Assembly: GCA_002163245.1 (NCBI GenBank) | Contig: MAAL01000025.1 | Span: 1-64,000 of the forward strand | Length of the DNA stretch: 64,000 bases | Reading direction: 5' to 3' | Source of the DNA: Gammaproteobacteria bacterium 42_54_T18 | Lineage (GTDB): Bacteria; Pseudomonadota; Gammaproteobacteria; Pseudomonadales; Ketobacteraceae | Shown here: piece by piece, positions 20,301 through 29,700 of the stretch | Layout: every line of letters starts with the position of its first letter | Position numbering within the stretch: position 1 is the stretch's first letter | Notes under the pieces: model-generated | Database searches by the model: none | Told to the model about the DNA's origin: nothing | What the model saw: the letters and a program-made list of their open reading frames with translations, nothing else | Made by a program: the position numbers and the translations under genes

Positions 20301-23300
20301 ATTAACTGCATCCGTGCGTAACAAAACACCTATGGATTCCGGTAACGTATTGTCACCTGTTAATTTATCAACAACACTAGCTTCGGTGACGATAAGTTTT
20401 ACCCCGCTATCCTTGGCAATATAGGATAAACGGTCCGCTGGATAAGCTGGATCCATAGGTACGTAAGCCGCACCTAGTTTCAACGTTGCGAATACAAATA
20501 CTGGCAACTCGATAGATCTGTCCACACAAATTGCAACACGATCACCAGCCGACACACCTTTTTCAGCAAGCAGCCGTGCAACTTGGTTACTTTTTTCACC
20601 CAGTTCTTTGTAGGTTAGGGATCCTGTCCCACACTTCACTGCCGTGGCATCAGGTTTATTTTGAATGTTCTGCTCAATCAAATCTATTACAGTACTATTT
20701 GACAGATCAACCTCATCGCCTTTCTGTGATAACTGCGCAGACCTTTCATCACCAATAAGCCAGTCAAATTCTGATAACTGATCAGTACCAGCAATAATTT
20801 GATCAATAACCGAAACGATACGTTCGCATAAATTGAAGCCATCAAACTCGTTATCAAAATAACTTAATCGTAACGCTACCGTGTTTGGTTCAGGTGAGAT
20901 TAACAATTTCACCATACCGGGATTATCTGGCTGAATAGCTTTTAAGAAACAACGCTGGCCTTCAGCGTCAAAACCTTGAGAAGCTTCTGGGGGACGATAA
21001 TTAAACTGAAACTCTAACCCTTCTGGACTTAATACTTTCCCCCGGGCAGAAAATGACAAATGTACATTATCATTTAGCTGTTTACGCCATGCTCTATGTG
21101 CATTTAATAACTCAACAATCGAACCATTTTTATCACAATCCTCCCCTAGAAATAACGAAGGAGCAAACTGGAAATAGCAACCGGTGGAATCTCGCTCTTC
21201 CGCATTACGAGCCGCAACCGCTTCAATAAGAGCGACATCATCCGCTTGGTAAAAACAATTACGCACAGACAAAGCAAACAAGGTTCTTAGCAAATTAACG
21301 AATGAAACGCCCTTTTCTTTACACCAATTTTCAATCGCTGCTTTCTTATCTCCAGCCAACAAGATTTGATTGATATTTAGATTGCCAGGATTCTTACTTC
21401 GATACCCAAGAGTCTCAACATTACCCAGCTGGGAATGCCAAAATTGATTCATGCTTAAAGTGTCACTCGTTACGCGACGTTGAGCAATCTGCTGACCGTA
21501 GGCTTCTACATTTTGAGGTTGTGTTTCTTTGCCAAAATAAGCGGCGATAGTTTGTTTAGCTCGCACAAATTCTGAGGTGCCATCAGTAATTGCATGATGC
21601 CATGTAGACAAGGATATAAATCGTTGTTCTGAAACCTTCACCAACCAGTGTTTGTGAAGCGAACCGCCCAACACATCCCAAGGTATTAACGCTGTTTGAC
21701 GTAACCAATCAGCTATTTCAATTTCGCTTAATGCAGCGTTGCCGGTATGTTCTGGCAAATCAACAAATTCAACAGCAACATCTACTGATGTTTGAACTGC
21801 CTGGTAAATCGATTCCAACCAAGGGGCTGAACCTTCAACAAAACGTATTCGCTGGTTAGGTTGCTCTGCTGCTACTCGGTTTACCGCCTGCGTCCATTTA
21901 TCAACATCCACAGCGAAAGGCAATTCAACACTATAACCAACCGTGTTACGTGTGGTGCTACTATCACGCACGCTATCTAACACAAAGTCGCGCTGCATCG
22001 GTGTTAAAGGAAAAATTGCTTCGACTGTACCTACATCAAGATCAGGAACTGAATTAAGAGCAGGAACCGCTACGTCAACCTCAGCAACAGGTTTATTAGC
22101 ATCCGCTACCATCTGAGTAAGCACACTAACAAAATGTTCAGAGAAATGTTGAATGGTTGATTCGTTAAACAAATCAACATTGTACTCTATCATTCCTGTT
22201 AACTCTGATTCCTTATCTACCAACATCAACGTAATATCTTGACGAGCAGCTACCAGATCAACATCCAACGGGGCAATCTCTAATCCACCAATGGCTTTTG
22301 CTTGAGCCTGTTCCTTCCCGCTTGTTAGGGAGAATGCAACTTGATATAACGGAGAAAAGGATAAGTTCCGAGGTACATTAAGCGCTTCTACAATAGCTTC
22401 CAACGGAACGTCTTGATGAGCCTGAGCACCAAGCACCTGCTCTCTCACTTGGGCAACAAATTCTTTTAGTGTAGGGTTATCTTCTTGATGAGTACGTACC
22501 ACCAATGTGTTAATAAAGAAACCAATAAGGGATTCAACCTGCCCTTGATTTCGTCCCGCAACAGGCATACCAACAGACAAATCAGGTTGCCCTGACCATT
22601 TCGCCAACACAACTTTGTAGGCAGAAAGTAGCAAGATGTATAAGGTAACATCCAACTCACGAGCGAGTTGTCGCAATGAATCTAATAACGCACCAGACAG
22701 TGCTAAGTTAACATTTGAACCATTATTAGTTTTCAACGCGGGACGAGATCGATCGAAAGGCAGCATTAACTGCTCTGGTGCGTTCGCTAATTGTTTTTTC
22801 CAGTAACCTAACTGAACATCTAGGAGTTCACCGGTTAACCACTGTCTCTGCCATTGCGCAAAATCAGCATACTGAATCGATAACGCAGGTAACGGTGATG
22901 GTTGGCCTTGACGGGTAGCGGCATAAAGCGCAGCCATTTCCTTAACAAAAATCTCCATTGACCAGCCATCAGACACAATATGATGCATTACCATCACCAA
23001 TGCGTGCTGATTGTCATCAAGCTGCAACAATTGCGCCCGAATCATTGGGCCTTGAGCTAAATCAAAGCCGGTTTGAATATCCGCCTCTGCAATTTCTTTT
23101 GCTTTACTCTGACGATCCGCTTTTGGAAAGTCTGTTAAGTCGGTATAAGGCAAACGGAATGATTCAAGGTCTTTGACAATTTGAATAGCCTCATCACCGT
23201 CAGTTTCAAATACTGTTCGTAATGACTCATGTCGCTCTACCAGTAATTCAAATGACTTGCGTAGTGCTTCACGATCCAACACACCATTCAATATCAGTGC

Positions 23301-23603
23301 TGCGGGGATATGAAAGGTACTATTTGCAGGCATTAATTGCTCAATAAACCACATACGCTGTTGCGAGTACGATAATTGTAGCGGTTTACTACGATCTGCT
23401 TTTGGAATCGTGTCATCAGAGGCATCATCCCCTACTCGGGTTGCACCTAAAAACTCAATAACATCTTGTTTTTTTGCGACCAAGTGAGATTTAAGATCTT
23501 TGGTCAAAGCACCTTTAGGCGCTTTAAATTTTAATTGACCGTCTTCCAACCAAAGTTTTATACCTGCTGCACCCAGCTTGGACATTAATTCAAAAACCGT
23601 CAT
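14349..23603 (-). CDS. NRPS3: TubC_N-C-C'-A-T-C-C'-A-T (two modules with tandem condensation domains)
   Basis: This 3084-residue synthetase has residues 1-55 as a TubC_N docking domain (LGAAGIKLWLEDGQL). Module 1: C about 70-510 (HHIVSDGWS near 209), C' about 530-960 (LTPMQRDFVLD; WHHAITDGTS near 668), A about 985-1480 (YTSGSTGLPKG near 1124), T with GGHSLL near 1514. Module 2: C about 1580-2010 (HHIVSDGWS near 1708), C' about 2035-2450 (LSPMQRDMYLD; MNHLVADGVS near 2168, first His replaced by Asn), A about 2490-2980, T with GGHSLL near 3015. Both A domains give the code D-L-K-N-V-G-S-D-V-K from GFDLTQKNLF, the VN-APSAFYP segment, LVLGGEPI and NSYGPTECTDVVA; I cannot assign its substrate. There is no TE. 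The acidic tail (ESSEDESRDEGFL) suggests hand-over to a TubC_N-bearing partner, most likely NRPS4. Confidence 0.96.
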   Translation of the reverse strand: MTVFELMSKLGAAGIKLWLEDGQLKFKAPKGALTKDLKSHLVAKKQDVIEFLGATRVGDDASDDTIPKADRSKPLQLSYSQQRMWFIEQLMPANSTFHIPAALILNGVLDREALRKSFELLVERHESLRTVFETDGDEAIQIVKDLESFRLPYTDLTDFPKADRQSKAKEIAEADIQTGFDLAQGPMIRAQLLQLDDNQHALVMVMHHIVSDGWSMEIFVKEMAALYAATRQGQPSPLPALSIQYADFAQWQRQWLTGELLDVQLGYWKKQLANAPEQLMLPFDRSRPALKTNNGSNVNLALSGALLDSLRQLARELDVTLYILLLSAYKVVLAKWSGQPDLSVGMPVAGRNQGQVESLIGFFINTLVVRTHQEDNPTLKEFVAQVREQVLGAQAHQDVPLEAIVEALNVPRNLSFSPLYQVAFSLTSGKEQAQAKAIGGLEIAPLDVDLVAARQDITLMLVDKESELTGMIEYNVDLFNESTIQHFSEHFVSVLTQMVADANKPVAEVDVAVPALNSVPDLDVGTVEAIFPLTPMQRDFVLDSVRDSSTTRNTVGYSVELPFAVDVDKWTQAVNRVAAEQPNQRIRFVEGSAPWLESIYQAVQTSVDVAVEFVDLPEHTGNAALSEIEIADWLRQTALIPWDVLGGSLHKHWLVKVSEQRFISLSTWHHAITDGTSEFVRAKQTIAAYFGKETQPQNVEAYGQQIAQRRVTSDTLSMNQFWHSQLGNVETLGYRSKNPGNLNINQILLAGDKKAAIENWCKEKGVSFVNLLRTLFALSVRNCFYQADDVALIEAVAARNAEERDSTGCYFQFAPSLFLGEDCDKNGSIVELLNAHRAWRKQLNDNVHLSFSARGKVLSPEGLEFQFNYRPPEASQGFDAEGQRCFLKAIQPDNPGMVKLLISPEPNTVALRLSYFDNEFDGFNLCERIVSVIDQIIAGTDQLSEFDWLIGDERSAQLSQKGDEVDLSNSTVIDLIEQNIQNKPDATAVKCGTGSLTYKELGEKSNQVARLLAEKGVSAGDRVAICVDRSIELPVFVFATLKLGAAYVPMDPAYPADRLSYIAKDSGVKLIVTEASVVDKLTGDNTLPESIGVLLRTDAVNDSGTLDTSTLGCAVNADDPIYVIYTSGSTGLPKGAELCHKGEVNLLNWYTASMELSADDNVLMISAIGFDLTQKNLFASFVSGGTLVLPSMEDYDPDVIAQIIHDDKITVVNCAPSAFYPVAALSQHAGYPYTSLRHLVLGGEPIRTESLSDWLSATGCNCVLTNSYGPTECTDVVAYHQFAEGGVDGQELPIGKAIQNTQLYVVNRRGGLMPTGAAGELCVAGVGVGTGYLNQPELTADVFAANPITDDGSQWYHTGDLVQYDASGSLVYVGRKDFQVKLRGLRIEPGEIDTLIKTQAGVEDSLTLVRDDLLVSYITYATTSKAVCTSDIKIALKAQLPDFMVPSAIMPLPVWPLTPNGKIDRKALPQPDLSGDDGDFVSPRNDTEQQIADIWCQVLGLSRVGISADFFSVGGHSLLATQVIARIRQAFGIELSVRALFENSTIETLVVAIEVAAASGQIITAPPITKLPTPNTDVLSFAQHRLWFVDQLNQGSSEYNMPAAMRLKGPLNITLLDQVFTEIVKRHEVLRTNFGAEDGLPTLIVHQPTSWESEVVDLSASSEDSQAQVMRYVDEDANRTLSLATDKLFTSKVLKLAKDDHVLLLNMHHIVSDGWSIGVLVQEIKALYEAFKAGDVSPLPDLDIQYSDYSVWQRNWLQGKALENLQNYWLKTLGDAPDVLRIPTDRPRPKMQTFNGAHYPVALGVGLSEKLNAFCEKQDFTPFMVLMGAYQVLLARYCNQNDICVGIPIAGRNRSEVEGLIGFFINGLVIRTKLEGNPSIVDYLERVKEAALGAYSHQDMPADLLADAMKLDRSAEHAPGAQVGFALQNTPQEAIGTQVGDIELTPVLREHKTAKYEFSLILQENESNFGGVVEFNTDLFDASTIEQMMAHYVRILEQMVEKPEAYLDNLNVVVEAELYSLLDVDSAQYELKPLSPMQRDMYLDTLMEPDSLKNSMGYHTVVTGRFDIKHWEEAAQKIVDAQPLMRCSIVGSDLPYSDVGYHKIAKQKTVSIDYIDISGEETSDEKAGDIAEAFIWRPYSIALDELTEYCVYKLNADRHLLVFRMNHLVADGVSMVLHGMQNVSGMEAIAEDRMPPSIPPMFDQHVSSNSKAVDSPKVLAYWKEKGQSLEALDFAIPPQAFDENATPERVEKRLRVSDEHWAEVQKYCSELKIHPSLYFKAIYILLINTYCRGESDFYISEVLSGRRGFHKMTFGNYFQIMPMVIPNDLFKNSADIKDLFEHIKGYKKSIKGVENISLLAQRQLLPQGRFAFMFNYYNFIPQVVLFGEKITVKGYPQVQNGPIQFVAHEQDGYMDLVLIYLSNHFADLGFLERFVQISEQIVNGNESISAIESVLPAEKEKQLQQWQGDNIPVSDVSSVVALIETQTKAAPDAVAVQYGNETISYQQLSERSNQLSHHLSEQGVAAGDRVALCFDRSIDMMVAVLGVLKTSAAYVPMDSTYPSERLVYMLEDSSSKLLITQQCVVDRLTSEGADLSDRPLLVLNDDTSQMLETMSSSMPDTLPSQDDLIYIIYTSGSTGQPKGAAVTHGGELNVLEWYTKELTVTADDRFMLASAFGFDLTQKNLFACLTKGGRLVIPKMDHYDVDVLTHTISEQQITIVNSAPSAFYPIVEDDNKPGYPFASIRHLVLGGEPINMSSLSSWLGVDSVNCQVINSYGPTECTDVVACHVLSDEEVNAAAITPIGKPVQNTKIYIADAQGKLLPEGIVGELCVAGAGVGQGYLGKPELTASVFVDNPYSEGNWYRTGDLVRYWPNGDIEYVGRKDFQVKLRGLRIELGEIESALGRQDSVVSSLTLVKDEQLVSYVVTDGDFKESQCRNGLRGYLPEYMIPAVVIPLTDWPLTPNGKIDRKALPSPDEKVEVEYVAPRNDTEEKLARIWGEVLSVDQVGVYDNFFDLGGHSLLAARVVSKFRKEFEVDIPLRSLFELHTIADIAEYMDTMIWAAKNAAGGAPESSEDESRDEGFL

Positions 23604-23719
23604 AGCGCTACTTCCTCAAATTCTTTCTCAGATTCTCGCTCAACGTTTAAAAGCTTGAGCTCAAAATAGCCGAACGTTAATATCGCTGGCTAATACTATT
23701 TTTATTAGATAAGGAAGGC

Positions 23720-26700
23720 TTAAATTGAGCCTTCCTCGAATTCTTCGTCATCCCACTCTTCTTCTTCAGCATCATCAGTCGGCTTATTTTGCCATTGCAC
23801 TGCACCGATAATTTCTGCCAATGCCGAAATTGTTGACACCTCAAATAAGGTTCTAAGTGGAAGCTCAATAGAGAGTTTTTCTTTTATTCTTGATGAGACC
23901 TTGGTAACCAACAAGGAATGGCCACCGAGATCAAAAAAGTCATCATGGATACCCACTTGAGGTAACGCTAATACATCTTGCCAAATATCAGCAAGAGCCT
24001 GCTCTACCTCATTGCTCGCTGCTACATATTCAGACACTTGATAGGCATCAGCACTAGGAACAGGCAATGCTTTTTTATCAACTTTACCATTGGGTGTTAT
24101 AGGCAAATGATCTACCACAACAAAAGCTGCAGGTACCATATAGTCGGGTAGTTGTTGTTTCAGCGATCCACGAATGAGTGATAAATCTGCTTCTTCCGGT
24201 GTAACCAACTTACAATAAGCAACCAATTGTTTATTGCCCGGCTGATCTTCTCTCACAACCACAACGGCATCTGCAACTTCAGACAACCGATTTACCGCAG
24301 TTTCAATTTCACCCAGCTCTATACGGAAACCACGAATCTTCACCTGGTCATCAATTCGCCCTAATATCTCAGCAGCACCACCAGGTAATAAACGACCCAT
24401 ATCCCCCGTTTTATACATACGAGTATTTGGTTGGCCACAGAAGGGATCTTCCATAAACACTTCAGCAGTAAGCTCTGGTCTATTTAAATAACCTTCCGCG
24501 ATGCCATAACCACCCACATAGATCTCACCAGGAACACCAACCGGTACCGGTCGCTGTTTTTTATCAAGGATATATAACGTACTGTTAGCTACCGGATACC
24601 CAATAGGTACAGTGCTAGCCCCAGGCAGCACTTCGTTCACTTCATAATACGTAGATAATGTGGCATTTTCTGATGGGCCATATAAATGCAACAGATGTTT
24701 AGGGGCATCCTCTTGCTCTAAAACCGCAGCAACTTGGCCAGGATCACACGCCTCACCACCAAACAGAACATAATCGAGGCCAGAAAATACATCTGGCACT
24801 TCTTTTGACAACGCATTAAATAATGCCGTTGTCACAAACTGCACATTGATTTTCTCCTGCTTCACAAATTCTGCAAACTTTGGCGGAGAAAGCATTGTGT
24901 CTTTATCAATACCAATCAACGATGCACCATTTAACATAGCGCCCCAGAACTCGAAAGTTACGGCATCAAAGGAAACATTTGAACCATGCCCAAAGCGTTG
25001 AGATGAATCAAATTTCATGTAATTTGTATTTATTACCAAACGCTCCACAGCGAACTGTGAAATACAGACACCTTTTGGCTTACCCGTAGAACCGGAGGTA
25101 TAAATTATAATAGCTAAGCTATCCGCGCCATTTTTCGGTCGAATGCTATTAAATTCAGTATCCCTAACGGTTATTTCGTCCGCTACAGCATCAAGGTTAA
25201 GCAATTGCGTATTGGTTTGAGTTAAAAACTCAAAACGATTGCTGTGCTCACCATTGGTAATCAGCATAGGAGCGGCAGAGTTATCAACCATGTAGATAAC
25301 ACGATCTTCCGGGTAAGAAGGATCTATGGGTAAATACGCCCCGCCCACTTTCAAGATCGCCAGGATACCTACTAACATTTCTCGAGATCTATCTAAACAA
25401 ATAGCAATCGGCTGGTCAGGGGTAACACCGCTATCTACCAGATAATTCGCTAACTGGTTGGCCAGCTGATTTAATTCCGAGTAACTCGTGTCAACTCCAT
25501 TAAATCGACAAGCTAGACCATTGCCACGAAGTGCAACTTGTTGTTCAAACAGGTCAGCAATTGTTTTCTCTTGAGGCAGCGGATTAAATACTTGATTCCA
25601 TTCCGCAGCAGTCACTTGTTTCTGTTCTTTTTCGGTAATTAAAGGAAGTTCGCCAACAAGTGTATCTGCATCATCCGCGACTGCTGACAATAAGGTATCA
25701 ACATGCTGCAACATACGATTAATCGTTTCATGTTCAAACAAGTAGCTGTCATAGGAAAAACGAAGGATAAGTTCTTTTCCTGGAATACAAATAAAGGTTA
25801 GAGGGAAATTTGTTTGCTGGAACGCCTCTACCGAACCAATTTCCATTGATGCTTGTGAATCCTCTAAAGACTCATCAATTGGATAGTTTTCAAATACCAA
25901 AATAGATTCAAACAACGCCTCTTTACTTGGAACTTGGCTACATCGCTGAACATCCACTAGAGAACTAGATTCAAAATGTTTAACTTCTACCTGCTTCTCT
26001 TGAATCGCTTGTAACCAATCAATAAAGGGTTCGTCATTATCGATCCAAATTCGCATAGGTAAGGTATTTATAAAACAGCCTACCATTTGCTCTATGCCCG
26101 AAAGCTCCGCCGGGCGGCCCGATACGGTTGTACCAAACAACACAGAATCTTCGCCACTGTAGCGATTCAGTAAGATACCCCATACACCTTGCAAGATATG
26201 GTTTAACGTTAAACGATGCTGTTTTGCTAATTTCTGTAACGTATCAAGCTTCGACCCCAATACGGAGATTTCCATCTCACAATATCGATCTGCTCCACCA
26301 TCACTTTCAATGATTTTTTGATTGGCAATGGCAGCTGAGTTTCTAACAGGGATCGGAGTTGGCGCACTAAAACCTTTTAAATACTCCGTCCAAAAACGTT
26401 GGCTTTCTGCATTATCAAGGTTCTGTTGCCATTCAATAAAGCTCTGGTATTTCGGTGCAGGTAAAATATCTAACGTTTGCCCTTGAGACAACGCCTCATA
26501 TATCGCAAATATTTCTCCAAAGACAACCGGCATAGACCAACCATCCAACAAGATATGATGAAAACTCCATATCAATTGGAAACGTTGTTCTGGCATACGA
26601 ATCCAGGTTAAGCGCAGAATGCCCGCTTGTCTGAAATTAAAGCCTAAATTACGATCATCAATTAAATAACGTTCTAATTTTTGCTTAGCCTCTTCTGTAG

Positions 26701-29700
26701 AAACATCGCTCCAATCATATTTAGTAATCAATAACTCAATCTTCTCCTGAACAATTTGCAATGGCTGTGCAACACCATCCCAAATAAACCCTGTTCTTAA
26801 AATCTGATGACGAGAGACCACTTGACGCCAAGCATCAAACAAGATGTTCTCATCAACAATGCCACCGAGACTGACATCAACCTGATCAAAGTATACCCAT
26901 GAATCTGGCTCATACAACGTATGGAATAACATACCCTCTTGAACCGGCGATAACGGGTATATACCTTCTATCCCTGTCTTTTCTGGGACATGAATGTCGA
27001 GTTGTTTTTGCGTCAAGTTTGCTAACGGAAAATCACTTGGTGTGTAAGATCCATTCTTAGTATCTACACAATGAGAAATAACAGAACGCAAATTTTCAAG
27101 ATAGGACTGTGCCAACGTTTGAATGGTTTTACCTTGATGAATTGCAGTGCTATAGCGCCACGTCATCAACAACACACCGCCCTGGATGCGACCACTAACT
27201 TCCAATAGATATCCACGAGTACTGGCTTGGGATATTTCTTCACCCACAGACTCATCGGACTGAGTTAACAACGCATTTTCATCTAATACTTGATCTAACT
27301 GACCTAGATAGTTAAAGCTCATTTGTGCCGATGGTAACATCGCCAACTCATCACACAGCTCAGCGTCTTCAGACAAATACCGCAACACACCGTATCCAAG
27401 CCCTTTCCTTGGCATAGCACGTAACTGTTCTTTAACGGATTTAATACGATCTGATAATTCTAACGAACCTATCTCGTCAAGAATCAATGGAAAGATAGAC
27501 GTAAACCAACCTACCGTTCTTGAAATATCAACACTATCGGAAATAGGTTCACGGCCATGGCCTTCTAAATCAACCAAAATACTTTCAGTATCGGCCCATT
27601 GCGTAATCGTTTGCCCAAAGGCTGTCAGTAATAATTCATTAATTTCTGTTCGATAGCATTGAGGGGCTTGAGTCAGCAACTGTCGAGTTTCATCAACCGT
27701 TAACGCCAACTCAACGGTTTCCACACTTGCTACCGTATTTAGCCCGTTACTATCTTTCGGGATATCGGCCATAGAAACACAACGTTTCGCTCGCCAATAT
27801 TCTGCATCTACTGCTACCTGCTCCGATTGAGCAAACCCGTGTAACGCGTCTCCCCATTGCTGGAAGGATGTTGTTTTATCACCTAATTCAACGGATTCGC
27901 CAGCAATACATTGTCCAAGTGCCGTTTGTAAATCTTCTAAAATTACACGCCAAGAAAAGACATCAATAACCAGGTGATGCACAACAACAAACATTCGGGA
28001 AGCTTTCGTACCAGAGAAGTTAAACACAATCACTTTTATCAATGGTCCGCGAGACAAATTCATCTCTGCTTGAACCTGCGCGGCAAGTGCTTCAACTTGC
28101 TCAGTTTGCGCAGCTTCAGGTAGCTTTGATAAGTCTACTACCTCATATACTTGATCAAGAAGCGACTCAATGTGCTCTGAAGGTCTGAAGCTCTGTGTCC
28201 AGTCCCCCGTTACAGCTTGGTTGTATTGCAAACGTAGAGCATCATGTTGCAACAAAACACCTTCCCACGCTTCTTGGAGGTGTTGATTTCTGACTGACGA
28301 GTTAACAGCAAACATCACAGACTGATTAAAATGATGAGCATCTGCTAACTGTTGATCAAAAAACCATTGCTGCACAGGAGTGAGCATCGCATTACCTTCA
28401 ACAAGGCCTTGCTCTGCAATGATGACATGCCCCAAATCTGTCGCAACCTCTGCCAACTCTGCAATGGTTTGACTTTCAAAAACCTGCTTAGCGGTTAAAT
28501 GCAGCCCTTCCCGCTTAGCTCGCGAAATAATTTGGATGCTAAGGATTGAATCACCACCCAACTCAAAGAAATTATCATGAACACCAACAGTATCAGCCTT
28601 TAATACTTGCTCCCAAATATCAACCAGCACAGACTCATTTTTATTTCTCGGTGCTACATATTGCTGTTGAGGCTGATCATCTGCCGATGGTGCTGGTAAG
28701 GCACGTTTATTTACCTTGCCATTTTGTGTTAACGGAAATTCATCCATCACTACAAAAGATGATGGCATCATATGTTTTGGTAGGTGCTTAGCCGTTTCTT
28801 TACGCACCGTCGCCGCATCTAAACCTAACTCGCCAATAACATAAGCAACCAATTGTTTCTGGCCGGGAATATCCTCACGAACCACAACAACGGCTTCAAT
28901 AACTTCATTTAATTGGGTCAAGCTTGCCTCTACTTCACCCAGCTCAATCCGGAACCCTCTAATTTTCACCTGATCGTCGGCACGACCAAGAATTTCGATA
29001 TAACCTGCTTCAGTATATTTGGCTAAATCGCCGGTTTTATAGAGGCGACTATTACCATTCTCTGAATCACTGCCACCACTATTCCAACTGAAAGGATTGT
29101 TAACAAACGCCGCATCGGTTTTTTCCGGATCATTCAAATACCCACTTGCTAAGCCATCACCACCAACATAAATTTCTCCTGCAACGCCAACAGGTACTGG
29201 TTGCATTTTGGCATCTAAAATATACGCGGTTGAACCTGAAAGACTACGACCAATTGGGACTGTTAACGCACCTTCAGGCACTTCCTCAATTTCATACCAG
29301 GTAGAGAATGTCGTATTTTCAGAAGGACCATACACATGTAAAAAATGTTCTGGCTTATGATGCTCTGCTATCTTTCGCACTTGCTGAGGATCACAGGCTT
29401 CACCACCAAACATCAAGTATTTAATTTTTTCGAATACATGCGGATAACTAATTGCAAAAACATTAAACAAGGCAGTGGTAATGAACATAATGTTCGTACC
29501 AGTTCTATCCACCTCAGAAACAAACTCTTCCGGCGTAAGTAACATGTCCTTTGTATAACCCACTAAGGTTGCACCATTAAGTAATGCCCCCCAGATTTCA
29601 AAGGTTGACGCATCAAATGACACATTGGACAAATGTGCCACCTGATCTTGTGGAGTAATGTTTACATAGTTGCTATCTAACACCAATCGATTAACGGCCA

